Positions 6,408 through 14,197 of a stretch of 17,096 nt of DNA are shown piece by piece (within the stretch, counting starts at the first letter, position 1; every line of letters begins with the position of its first letter). The notes below the pieces were generated by a model, which was given only the letters and a program-made list of their open reading frames with translations, was not told the DNA's origin and made no database searches. Origin of the DNA: Desulfobulbaceae bacterium (GTDB taxonomy: Bacteria; Desulfobacterota; Desulfobulbia; Desulfobulbales; Desulfobulbaceae); contig DAOVTM010000025.1 of assembly GCA_030633145.1 (NCBI GenBank), forward strand, positions 1-17,096, in the 5' to 3' direction. Both the position numbers and the translations under genes were made by a program.

Positions 6408-8768
6408 ATGATGAAAATTTCAACAACCTGTTTTTCTCTTCTCTTCCTCTTCACCATCTTTTTTATTCAACTGTCTGGTCAAGGATACGCTGCCCAACTG
6501 GACGATGCAATCAAAACACCCCTTGCCAATGTCCCCCCAGAGCAGGTGGATTCTATCCTTGCCAAACTCAGCGATGAACAGGTTCGCACCCTGCTGATCA
6601 ACGAACTCACCGCAAACGCGACAGCAGAGCAGACAATAACAGAACCCGGTGGCGGCATTGTGCATACATCCAGAGCCATTCTCCATCTTCTCGACCCAAA
6701 TGACACAGATCAGGACAAACCGGGTCTCTTTACCGGGCTGGCGAGTATCCCGTCTGATTGTATTGCTGTTGTCCGCAACATCGGCAACGGCTCAATTCCC
6801 GGTTTCCTGCTCACTGTTGTCCTGCTGTCAGTTGTTTTCGGCGGGGCTTTTTTGGCCGAATATCTCACTCGGCGATTGACTGCGGACTTCAGTAAACAGT
6901 TTAGTGAAAAGGCAATCCCGGATATGGACGGTGCCATGCGCTTTGTGGCCGGAATTATGCGGGCAATCCCCTCCTTTATCCATATCCTGATTTTCTCTAT
7001 TGGTGCGGTTCTCCTCTTCTCTTTCCTGCCCGCATCGGATCACGCCCCGGTTCGCTATTTTTTTATGGCCATCTTATCCACTGTTGTCTTTTTTCGAGTC
7101 TGCTCTCAATGCGCGACAATACTCTTTGCCCCCCAAATGAGTCAGCTGCGCCTCTTTTCTGTGGATGATGCCAGTGCAGTCTCACTCTACCGTGCAACTG
7201 TCCTGTTTTGCAGCTACACCTATGGAGTCATCCTCTTCCTTGCCATGCTGATGGAGCTGCAACTGGGCCGCCCGACCTTACCGCTGCTGATCATTTGCAC
7301 TGCCACAACTCTCATTGGTTTAATTATCCTGGGCATTCTCCGTATTCGAAACACGGTGCAAAAGCGTATCCTGGCCCATAGCGATGAATACGAAACCCGG
7401 AACTGGATCGTTGAACAGTTTGCCCGGTTCTGGCATGTGCCAACCCTGTTGTATTTTTTCATTGTCTGGCTGATCCTCCTCAATGACCAGCTATCCGGGA
7501 TAGAACGAGAAAACTCGGCTTTTCTCCTCAGCCTCCTGATCCTCCCCCTCTATGTCCTCTTTGACTGGGTCGGACAATGGGTGGTACGGGCAACCGTACT
7601 TGGCCTGAAGATATATAATCCTGAAGCAAAAGAAGATGCAGACGAGGAGATGCTTGAACAACTCGCCGAGAATGAAAAACGAGAGCGGAAGTTTCTCGTC
7701 ACTGGAGGCCGCCTGGTGCGCCTCTTTGTCCTTGCTGCCCTGTTGATCTGGGTTCTCAGTCTCTGGGGATTCGAGCTTCCTTATGCAACCAATATTGCCG
7801 GGGCAATTTTTGAGTCTCTCATTACCATGGCTCTGGGGCTTGCTGCCTGGCGTTTTGCCTCCAGATATATCGAGGAAAAAATTGCAGAGGATGCCCCTGA
7901 TAAAGAGGAAGAGGCTGGCGATGATGAGTTTGGCGGTGCAGCCCAGCGGGGACGCGGTTTTACCCTTCTGCCCCTGCTGCGAAAGGTCATTGCCTCCATC
8001 CTGCTGGTAATGGTTACCCTGGTGGTGCTTTCCTCCCTGGGAGTGAACATCGGGCCGCTGCTGGCAGGTGCCGGTGTTGTTGGGCTGGCTGTCGGTTTTG
8101 GAGCCCAAAAACTGGTCAGTGATATTTTTTCAGGCTTTTTCTATCTCCTGGACGATGCCTTCCGGGTGGGCGAATATATCCAAGCCGGTTCTGTGTCCGG
8201 GGCAGTGGAGTCCATAACCCTGCGTAATGTGATGCTGCGCCACCACCGGGGAATGCTGCAGATTGTCCCCCATTCTGATCTTGGTTCAATTAACAATTTT
8301 ATGCGTGGAGGCATCATTGTCAAGTTCAACCTGGACTTTCCCTATGATGCGGATGTGGAAAAAATACGTAAGATCATCAAGAGAGTGGGCAAGGCAATGA
8401 TGGAGGAGGAACAATTTAAAGAGGACTTTATCAACCCGGTTAAATCCGCCGGTGTCAGGGAAATTACCGGCTCGGTGATGACCATCCGGGTCAAGTTCAA
8501 GGCTCAACCAGGAACCCATTTTGTCATCCGCAGGGAGGCCTATCGGCTTATTACCGAGGCCCTCAATGCCAAGGGGATTTTTTACGCCCATCGTAAGGTA
8601 ATTGTGGAACTTCCAGATACTATGAAGAATGCCCACCTGGATGCTGTCCAGAAAGAGGCTCTGGTGGCAGGAGCTGCCGCCGAGATAGAAATAGAAGAGG
8701 AAGAAGCCCAGAAAAAGCTGCTGGCAGGTGGTCAAAAAAGCGGTGGATCAGGGATGGCGGGAATATGA
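6408..8768 (+). CDS. Large MscS-family mechanosensitive channel (YbiO/MscM-like)
   Basis: The 786-residue product is a multi-pass inner-membrane channel expected to release solutes under membrane tension. It starts with a signal peptide (to about YAA, residue 29), followed by a periplasmic stretch of about 100 residues and some ten hydrophobic segments between about 132 and 545. The MscS core follows: the pore helix around 548-575, rich in Gly/Ala (GPLLAGAGVVGLAVGFGAQK), then the beta domain (YIQAGSVSGAVESITLR...VPHSDL) and the alpha/beta C-terminal domain to about 740. An acidic/basic tail (EIEIEEEEAQKK) is added at the end. The size and N-terminal extension fit YbiO-like proteins better than the 286-aa MscS. 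A charged cytoplasmic loop lies around 486-515. There is no cyclic-nucleotide-binding domain. ATG codons at 6408 and 6411 are both possible; neither has a clear Shine-Dalgarno sequence. The stop is 10 bp from the convergent response-regulator gene. Confidence 0.92.
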   Translation: MMKISTTCFSLLFLFTIFFIQLSGQGYAAQLDDAIKTPLANVPPEQVDSILAKLSDEQVRTLLINELTANATAEQTITEPGGGIVHTSRAILHLLDPNDTDQDKPGLFTGLASIPSDCIAVVRNIGNGSIPGFLLTVVLLSVVFGGAFLAEYLTRRLTADFSKQFSEKAIPDMDGAMRFVAGIMRAIPSFIHILIFSIGAVLLFSFLPASDHAPVRYFFMAILSTVVFFRVCSQCATILFAPQMSQLRLFSVDDASAVSLYRATVLFCSYTYGVILFLAMLMELQLGRPTLPLLIICTATTLIGLIILGILRIRNTVQKRILAHSDEYETRNWIVEQFARFWHVPTLLYFFIVWLILLNDQLSGIERENSAFLLSLLILPLYVLFDWVGQWVVRATVLGLKIYNPEAKEDADEEMLEQLAENEKRERKFLVTGGRLVRLFVLAALLIWVLSLWGFELPYATNIAGAIFESLITMALGLAAWRFASRYIEEKIAEDAPDKEEEAGDDEFGGAAQRGRGFTLLPLLRKVIASILLVMVTLVVLSSLGVNIGPLLAGAGVVGLAVGFGAQKLVSDIFSGFFYLLDDAFRVGEYIQAGSVSGAVESITLRNVMLRHHRGMLQIVPHSDLGSINNFMRGGIIVKFNLDFPYDADVEKIRKIIKRVGKAMMEEEQFKEDFINPVKSAGVREITGSVMTIRVKFKAQPGTHFVIRREAYRLITEALNAKGIFYAHRKVIVELPDTMKNAHLDAVQKEALVAGAAAEIEIEEEEAQKKLLAGGQKSGGSGMAGI

Positions 8769-8778
8769 AGGCGTAGTG

Positions 8779-9462
8779 TCATCCCTCATCTTCATCCTTG
8801 CGCGCCATGGCCTCCATAATCAACCCCATCATCCCGATCTTAACCCGTTTTTTGACCTTGCGGGCAGAAGTATCAGTAAAGCTGATCCCGGCTCCATCCT
8901 GTGCGATCAGGGCAAAGGCAGCCTCCTCGCCACGGAATCCCTGGAAGACTGCATCAAAGACTTCTCCCTCTTCAAGATAAAAGAACCCCTTGTCTCCTGA
9001 TTTAGAGGTTACTTCCAAGAGACAGGTTTTCTGCTCCAGATTAATCATCTGCAAGAAATTGGCCACTGAAATGCCGCTTACTCTCCCCTCCGGTGAACTA
9101 GGTGGCTTGAGTGCGGTGCGAATCGCCTTGAGCAGGGTGCCAACGGTAAACGGCTTTTTCAGCAGCTGCTGCCCTCCTTGCGCAAACTGCTCTTCTATCG
9201 CCGGGGTGGAGTGGGCAGTCATAATCACACAGGGAAGTGACGGGTGCGCATCATTGATATGAGCCATCAGGGCCAAACCGTCAACCTTGGGCATCTGAAT
9301 ATCGGTTACCAGCAGGTCAACGGGTATTCTCTCCATAATGGAGATCGCCTCCTCGCCATTATTGGCAAGGGTGACCGAAAACTCGCTCTTGTACTTTTTC
9401 AGGCTGATCCCCAGCAGTCGTTGAAAGCCGAGATCATCGTCAACAATTAAGACAGTCTTCAT
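8779..9462 (-). CDS. Response regulator with C-terminal DUF4388 (PATAN-type) domain
   Basis: The 227-residue product carries a complete receiver at residues 1-120: acidic pocket D8-D10, phospho-acceptor D54 (LLVTDIQMP), T82 (MTAH) and K103 (KKPF). After a short linker a C-terminal domain (about 127-205) reads SGISVANFLQMINLEQKTCLLEV...GFFYLEEGEVFDA, the pattern of DUF4388/PATAN. This domain occurs in bacterial signalling proteins, often fused to receivers, and is thought to mediate protein-protein contacts; no enzymatic or DNA-binding output is visible. It is the last gene of the minus-strand cluster, 14 bp after the zinc-ribbon/REC/PAS gene, so the two are likely co-expressed. The tail is acidic (MARKDEDEG). 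The start at 9462 has only a weak Shine-Dalgarno sequence. Confidence 0.9.
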   Translation of the reverse strand: MKTVLIVDDDLGFQRLLGISLKKYKSEFSVTLANNGEEAISIMERIPVDLLVTDIQMPKVDGLALMAHINDAHPSLPCVIMTAHSTPAIEEQFAQGGQQLLKKPFTVGTLLKAIRTALKPPSSPEGRVSGISVANFLQMINLEQKTCLLEVTSKSGDKGFFYLEEGEVFDAVFQGFRGEEAAFALIAQDGAGISFTDTSARKVKKRVKIGMMGLIMEAMARKDEDEG

Positions 9463-9476
9463 AAGTATTTTACCGT

Positions 9477-10676
9477 TTACTTCTCCTGTAATTTGAACAG
9501 AGCCCGCATCATCTCATCAAGTTTTTCTGCGCCCCCGATTATAACACGACCCATTGTAACTAATTCCCTGTCTCCGCGGCAGGAACTGATAAGAGCGTCC
9601 ACTCCGAAAAGAATGGTCGAGATGCTCTTCTGCATGGCATCGCGTTGCTGAAATAGATACTCACCGATTTCTGCCGGTATCCCATTATTTGCGTCTCCTC
9701 CAGATATTTTCTTTACATCTTTCACAACTATATGAGCCTGACCGGTAAACTCTCCCTCGTCATCAAAAAAGGGTATATGCGTCTGGAAATAATCACTGTC
9801 CTCCTGCGCAGAATCCAATGGGATAGGCACAAACATGTTGTCCATGGACGCATCGGCAAAAGGACAACTGGCGCAGGTAGTATCCGAAGAGCAGAAAACC
9901 TCATGGCAATGAAGACCGGAAACCTGTGACAAACTCTTGCCCGTGGCCTTCAGGGCTGCCCTGTTTGCCCAGATTATACGTTTTTCTAAATCTTCAATGG
10001 TTATTTGCTCCGGTATATAATCTAATATCGAAGAAAAATCATTTCGTTCCCGATACATTTTTTCATGCATAGCCTCAGCCTTGAGGTTACTCTCATGGAA
10101 AGACTGTATCAGTTGATCTGACCGAACCTCCTGTTTCTCCAGTAACTGCTTCAAGCGGATCTGAACACCGATCCTGGCGTTGAGGATCTGCAGGTTAATA
10201 GGTTTACTCAGATAGTCAACCGCACCCAGGGTAAATCCCAGGTATTCATCATTGTCCCCCTCCATGGCCGACACAAAGATGACCGGAATCTTCCTGGTTT
10301 CAGGATTCTGCTTGAGCTGCCTGCACACCTCATGTCCGTCCATGTGGGGCATGACTACATCCAGGAGGATGAGATCCGGCTGATGTTCCGCAGCCAGCTC
10401 AATACCATGCATTCCGGTGGAGGCAATGGACACGGTATATTCCTTTTCCAGGCTGGACTTCATCAGCTGGAGATGAAAAAGGTCATCATCAATAAAGAGC
10501 AGATGATACTGGAGGGTATTTGTGGTGCCGGTGGAGCGCATGTAAGAAATAATGGACTCCTCCGACATCTCTACCCCGCAAATCTGACAAAGAAGAGGCT
10601 CCTGCTCTATCTTTTCGAGCAACTCCTCAGCTACCAGATTTTTGCCACCGCATTCTTCACAAAAAATTACTTCCAT
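9477..10676 (-). CDS. Zinc-ribbon / receiver / Cys-rich PAS signalling protein
   Basis: The 399-residue soluble protein has three parts. Residues 1-40 contain a putative zinc ribbon, C6-x2-C9 and C30-x2-C33. Residues 57-175 form a full receiver (D63-D65, phospho-acceptor D106 in LILLDVVMP, K158). After a coiled-coil-like linker (about 176-213), a PAS domain (about 214-320) carries four cysteines in its middle (C257, C262, C268, C271), a pattern seen in PAS domains that may bind metal or sense redox. The C-terminal 65 residues are helical (QQRDAMQKSISTILFG...KLDEMMRALF) and resemble a HisKA-like dimerisation region without the phospho-acceptor His or an ATPase domain. No catalytic output is visible, so it is probably a phosphorylatable adaptor or sensor. 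ATG at 10676 is preceded by AGGGAGAA. A downstream REC-DUF4388 gene follows after 14 bp. Confidence 0.85.
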   Translation of the reverse strand: MEVIFCEECGGKNLVAEELLEKIEQEPLLCQICGVEMSEESIISYMRSTGTTNTLQYHLLFIDDDLFHLQLMKSSLEKEYTVSIASTGMHGIELAAEHQPDLILLDVVMPHMDGHEVCRQLKQNPETRKIPVIFVSAMEGDNDEYLGFTLGAVDYLSKPINLQILNARIGVQIRLKQLLEKQEVRSDQLIQSFHESNLKAEAMHEKMYRERNDFSSILDYIPEQITIEDLEKRIIWANRAALKATGKSLSQVSGLHCHEVFCSSDTTCASCPFADASMDNMFVPIPLDSAQEDSDYFQTHIPFFDDEGEFTGQAHIVVKDVKKISGGDANNGIPAEIGEYLFQQRDAMQKSISTILFGVDALISSCRGDRELVTMGRVIIGGAEKLDEMMRALFKLQEK

Positions 10677-10977
10677 TCTGTTCTCCCTGCTGCTGGACTG
10701 TCAACAATGATATCAGACCTCGTAAAAACAAACACGAGAAATGCAAAAATAGTCCTGTTTTCAATATGTTTGCTGATATATGAACATTAGTCGGTCTGAG
10801 TTATGAGTTGTGAGTTGTGAGAGATGAGGAATGAGAATTCGCAAGGCTTCTTCTCAATACTCATAACTCAAAACCACTGTGTTGCCCCTGTAAAGTGTCC
10901 AATAATCAACACGAATTTAAAGCATGTTTACGATGTCTGGATATACTCTAACCAACTCACTTTAAGACAATATATCT
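10677..10977. other. 301-bp intergenic gap within the signalling cluster
   Basis: The gap lies between the Hpt gene (stop at 10978) and the zinc-ribbon/REC/PAS gene (start at 10676), both on the minus strand. It holds the palindromic heptamer array at 10794-10873 and, closer to 10676, AT-rich sequence that could contain a promoter for the last two genes. It is the only large break in the cluster, so it probably divides it into two transcription units. No convincing open reading frame or intrinsic terminator with a T tract is visible. Confidence 0.55.
10794..10873. repeat. Palindromic array of TGAG-ending heptamers
   Basis: Tandem 7-mers ending in TGAG run from 10801 to 10835: TTATGAG, TTGTGAG, TTGTGAG, AGATGAG, GAATGAG, with GTCTGAG (10794-10800) in the same register just before. 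After a 17-nt centre, three heptamers appear in inverted orientation: CTCAATA (10853-10859), CTCATAA (10860-10866) and CTCAAAA (10867-10873). The two arms contain an 11-bp perfect inverted repeat, GAGTTATGAGT (10798-10808) / ACTCATAACTC (10859-10869). The region can therefore form a long hairpin. No coding frame runs through it. It could be an expanding simple repeat, a protein-binding array or an RNA hairpin. Confidence 0.7.
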
Positions 10978-11346
10978 TCACTGGCTGTTGTCAATCTCGC
11001 TCGATATCAGGGGGTACACACTCTCCTGCAACTCAGCGATCATTGCCGGGTAATCAACCTTACGACCAGCCTTGCCGCTGACCTCGATCCCCCTGGCCAT
11101 TTCCACCTGACGGTCAAGGCCGAGACTGAGCAGAACCCCCTTAATTTTATGGGCGGCATCTGCAAGTTCGCCAATGTCGCCATCCTGACAGGCCTGGTCG
11201 GCAACTGCAAGACTCCCCTTCAAGGTCTGGATCGAAAGATGAACCATTTGGGTCACCTGATTCGCTGTAAGGTTATACTGCTTCATGAGATGCTGCGCCA
11301 CAGCCGCAAACATCTGCTCACTTTCTACAGTATCCTTTGTATCCAT
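10978..11346 (-). CDS. Stand-alone histidine phosphotransfer (Hpt) protein
   Basis: The 122-residue helical protein contains the Hpt signature AAHKIKGVLLSLGL, with the phospho-accepting His at residue 66 followed by K-x-K-G. An Hpt shuttles phosphate between the receiver of a hybrid kinase and the receiver of a downstream response regulator. Neither visible hybrid kinase carries its own Hpt domain, so this protein is the obvious relay partner for both. I choose the ATG at 11346 because AAGGA stands about 7 nt before it; an upstream ATG at 11379 in the same frame (11 more residues) lacks a Shine-Dalgarno sequence. The kinase gene ends 81 bp upstream of this start. A 301-bp gap with a repeat array follows. 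Confidence 0.85.
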   Translation of the reverse strand: MDTKDTVESEQMFAAVAQHLMKQYNLTANQVTQMVHLSIQTLKGSLAVADQACQDGDIGELADAAHKIKGVLLSLGLDRQVEMARGIEVSGKAGRKVDYPAMIAELQESVYPLISSEIDNSQ

Positions 11347-11427
11347 ATCTTCGTCCTTTCGATGTTCAAGATCAACCATTGTTTTCTTTTGTGTTTATTT
11401 TCTTCCCAGCCTCCCCTGTTCAGACCA

Positions 11428-13131
11428 TTAATCCGATCCCAGGATACAGCGATACACATCAGAGGTATGAAAGGGCTTGCTGACAAACCCATCCATACCT
11501 GCGTCAAGACAGCACTGCCTGTCTTCGTCACGCACATGGGCAGTCAGAGCTATAACCGGTATATGCCCACCAGCAAGGGTCAGGCGCAGAGCTGCGGTCA
11601 GTTCACTCGATACTATTACCTTAGATGGCAGCTCCCTACCCTCTTCACACCCCCTGATAATCTCGATAGTGGTAATCCCGCCCATGACCGGCATCTGTAT
11701 ATCCAGCAGGATAAGATCAAAGTGACGTTCGCTCAGAATCTCCAGACACTCAAGACCGTTTACCACCTCCTCTACCTGGTGGTTATCCTTTTCAAACAGG
11801 GCCCTTGCAAGAAATAGATTGGCCTTGTTGTCATCCACCAGCAGGATACGCATTCCCCTGAACTCTTCCAGCTTGCTTTTTATGCCTTCAATGGCAAAAG
11901 AGGTATCGCCGGAGGAAACCTTGTCTAAAAGAACAGTAAAAGAAAAGGTGCTGCCCTGTCCCAGCACGCTGGCAACCGTGATCTTGCCCCCCATCCAGCC
12001 GCAGAGCTGTTGACTTATGGCAAGCCCCAGGCCGGTTCCTTCAAATGCCCTGGTGGATGAGGTGTCAACCTGGGTGAACTTTTCAAAGATAAGCTCCTGT
12101 TTGTCAGGGGCAATCCCTATTCCGCTGTCCTCTATCATGAAATTGAGCGCAGTCTTACCTTCTGCTGCTTCCCGTTCAGGTGCCGCGCAATGAAGTACCA
12201 CAAAGCCATGCTCAGTAAACTTAACCGCGTTATTCATCAGATTAAAAAGAATCTGCCGCAGCCGGTTTTCATCTCCGCCAACCTGCAGAGGGACATTATC
12301 CTCAACCACGCAAGAGAGGGAAATGCCCTTATCATGGGTCTGAAACGAAAGGCTTTCAATGACCTCATCCAGCAGCCCGGCAACAGCAAAAGGAGCAATC
12401 ACCAGCTCAAAATGACCCGACTCCATCTTTGAAACGTCGAGAATGTCGTTGATAAGGCTGAGAAGAAATTCAGAAGAAGAGAGAACCGTCTCTATATAAT
12501 GGTACTGCTCCTTATCCAGGCGGGTGTCCAGAGCCAGGCGGCTCATGCCGATAATGGCGTTCATGGGAGTACGGATCTCATGGCTCATATTGGTCAGGAA
12601 ATCACTCTTGACCTGGTTGGCCTGTTCAGCACTCTCCATGGCTCGCATGATCCCCGCATTGAACTGGTTCTCCAGTTCAATCCGGTGGGTGACATCATTT
12701 TTAATGGCCATATAATGGCTTATGGCTCCACTGTCATCGTAGAGAGGACAGATAGTATTGCCTTCATAATACTCACTTCCGTCCTTGCGCCTGTTAATCA
12801 AAATCCCTTTCCAGGTACCTCCCTTGTCGAGAGTCTGCCGTAATTCATTATACACCGCAGCATCAGTTTTGCCGGACTTGAGCATACTGGGACTCTTTCC
12901 CAACACTTCAGCTGCACTATATCCGGTTATTTCACTGAAAAATGGATTGGTATGGATAATCTTGCCCGCAGGATCAGTGATAGCGATCCCGCTGGCACTC
13001 TGCTCCACCACCTTGGAAAACAGGAAGAGTTGCTGCTGCTCTTTTCTCCGTTGAGCAAAACAGCGCAACAACAGGTAAAGCAAACAGAGCAATGCGCAAC
13101 AGAGCGTACTCACGAGGGAAATCATGTTCAC
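11428..13131 (-). CDS. Hybrid histidine kinase, TM-PAS-HisKA-HATPase-REC
   Basis: The 567-residue kinase has one N-terminal membrane helix (about 4-24) and no periplasmic sensor domain. The order is: PAS domain (about 36-150, including PSMLKSGK and NRRKDGSEYYEG), HisKA with the phospho-acceptor H184 in NMSHEIRTPMN, HATPase with N-box around N300-N301, G1 DSGIGI at 335-340 and G2 GTGLGL at 365-370, and a C-terminal receiver with D433/D434, D477, T530 and K552. All catalytic elements are intact. The receiver has an unusual insert of roughly 20 residues before HIPVIALTAH, shared with the paralogue at 15622. MPVMGG replaces the usual MPVMDG. The first codon is GTG and overlaps the TGA of the HD-GYP gene (GTGA); an ATG two codons later (13125) is the alternative start. 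Phosphate is expected to go to the Hpt encoded next. Confidence 0.93.
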   Translation of the reverse strand: MNMISLVSTLCCALLCLLYLLLRCFAQRRKEQQQLFLFSKVVEQSASGIAITDPAGKIIHTNPFFSEITGYSAAEVLGKSPSMLKSGKTDAAVYNELRQTLDKGGTWKGILINRRKDGSEYYEGNTICPLYDDSGAISHYMAIKNDVTHRIELENQFNAGIMRAMESAEQANQVKSDFLTNMSHEIRTPMNAIIGMSRLALDTRLDKEQYHYIETVLSSSEFLLSLINDILDVSKMESGHFELVIAPFAVAGLLDEVIESLSFQTHDKGISLSCVVEDNVPLQVGGDENRLRQILFNLMNNAVKFTEHGFVVLHCAAPEREAAEGKTALNFMIEDSGIGIAPDKQELIFEKFTQVDTSSTRAFEGTGLGLAISQQLCGWMGGKITVASVLGQGSTFSFTVLLDKVSSGDTSFAIEGIKSKLEEFRGMRILLVDDNKANLFLARALFEKDNHQVEEVVNGLECLEILSERHFDLILLDIQMPVMGGITTIEIIRGCEEGRELPSKVIVSSELTAALRLTLAGGHIPVIALTAHVRDEDRQCCLDAGMDGFVSKPFHTSDVYRCILGSD

Positions 13132-14171
13132 TGAACCGCTGAATCGGTAAACCGTTCCGCCACTGCCTGCCAGAGATCCTCTTGTCTGACAAAGGCATCA
13201 ATGACTCTGGGGTCAAGTTGATTTCCCCGCTCAACCATAATTAACCGTTTAGCATCCGCATGGCTCATGGCATGTTTATAACTGCGCTCGCTGGTCAAGG
13301 CATCATAAATATCGGCCAGGGCCATGATACGAGCAGCTATTGGAATGGCCTCCCCCTTCAGTGCCCGGGGATATCCGTTGCCGTTAAAGTGTTCATGGTG
13401 GCAAAAGGCGATGTCAGCTGCGGTTTTAATACTGCCCAGGCCGGTCTTGTTATAAATATCCTGCAGCAGTTCGCCGCCGATGGTGGTATGGGTCTTGATT
13501 TCCTCGAACTCTTCAACAGTGAGCCGACCTGGTTTGTGGAGGATACTATCAGGTATTGCCACCTTGCCGATATCATGGAGCGGGCTGACCCTGGCTATAT
13601 CTTCAGCACCGTTCATACTGATATTTAATTCAGGATAGTTTTCAACAAGATCCCTTGCCAGGATACGGGTATAATGCTGTACCCGCTCCAAATGAAAACC
13701 GGTTTCTTCACTACGGTACTCCGACAGCTTGGCCATGGCCAAGATAAGCTCTTCTGTTCCCTCCAGCTGAAGGAGGCGAAACCCGCTGGTGGTACGCAGC
13801 TTGAGTTCTTCAGGCATAGCGGGTTTGGAGATATAATCATCCGCACCCAGGGACAATGCCTTGACTACAGACTCCTTATCTCCTAATCCGGTGAGAACAA
13901 TTAAATACATATACCGTATCTGCCTCTCTCGGATCTCCTTAATCAATTCAAAACCATCCATTTCCGGCATGGACAGATCGGTTATTATCATCTGCAGATT
14001 CGGATTATTGTCCCAGATCTTGAGTGCTTCCCTGCCGTTTTCCGCTGTGATAATAGTATAGCCTTCATCCTGAAGACTGAGACTCAGCAGTAAGAGTTGT
14101 GCCGGATCATCATCCACAAGCAGCAACTGTTCTGCATGGTTTTTTTGTGTATGGTGCGTTATATCACTCAT
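13128..14171 (-). CDS. REC-HD-GYP response regulator, predicted c-di-GMP phosphodiesterase (RpfG-like)
   Basis: The 347-residue protein has an N-terminal receiver (D20-D22, phospho-acceptor D65 in MIITDLSMP, T94, K116) and a C-terminal HD-GYP domain (about 145-335). Metal-binding and catalytic elements are complete: H160 in the ETGFH segment, the HD pair at 199-200 in LHDIGK, HH at 258-259, the NGNGYP loop with GYP at 266-268, and ADIYDALTSERSYK at 286-299. HD-GYP enzymes hydrolyse c-di-GMP to pGpG or GMP, and phosphorylation of the receiver typically controls them. The ATG at 14171 has AAGGAAG about 7 nt upstream. It follows the diguanylate cyclase gene after a 26-bp gap and overlaps the next kinase gene by 4 nt, so opposing c-di-GMP enzymes are encoded side by side. 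Confidence 0.93.
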   Translation of the reverse strand: MSDITHHTQKNHAEQLLLVDDDPAQLLLLSLSLQDEGYTIITAENGREALKIWDNNPNLQMIITDLSMPEMDGFELIKEIRERQIRYMYLIVLTGLGDKESVVKALSLGADDYISKPAMPEELKLRTTSGFRLLQLEGTEELILAMAKLSEYRSEETGFHLERVQHYTRILARDLVENYPELNISMNGAEDIARVSPLHDIGKVAIPDSILHKPGRLTVEEFEEIKTHTTIGGELLQDIYNKTGLGSIKTAADIAFCHHEHFNGNGYPRALKGEAIPIAARIMALADIYDALTSERSYKHAMSHADAKRLIMVERGNQLDPRVIDAFVRQEDLWQAVAERFTDSAVQ

Positions 14172-14197
14172 AAGCTATCTTCCTTAAATATTGTCTG

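Noticed and set aside
7491..8108. 205-codon minus-strand open frame
   Set aside because: It lies wholly antisense within the MscS-family gene, whose frame encodes recognisable membrane and pore segments. The antisense product has no recognisable domain.
6408..8768. Cyclic-nucleotide-gated MscS-type channel linked to the c-di-GMP cluster
   Set aside because: There is no cyclic-nucleotide-binding or PilZ-like domain after the MscS core, only a short charged tail. Convergent orientation also argues against co-regulation.
10332..10790. 152-codon plus-strand open frame
   Set aside because: It runs antisense to the receiver part of the zinc-ribbon/REC/PAS gene and into the intergenic gap; no domain or Shine-Dalgarno support.
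10801..10873. CRISPR array
   Set aside because: The repeats are 7 bp with no spacers and occur in inverted orientation; no cas genes are present.
11149..11817. 222-codon plus-strand open frame
   Set aside because: It is antisense to the Hpt gene and the kinase receiver, crosses both of them and the gap between, and its composition is not protein-like. The opposite strand carries clear conserved domains.
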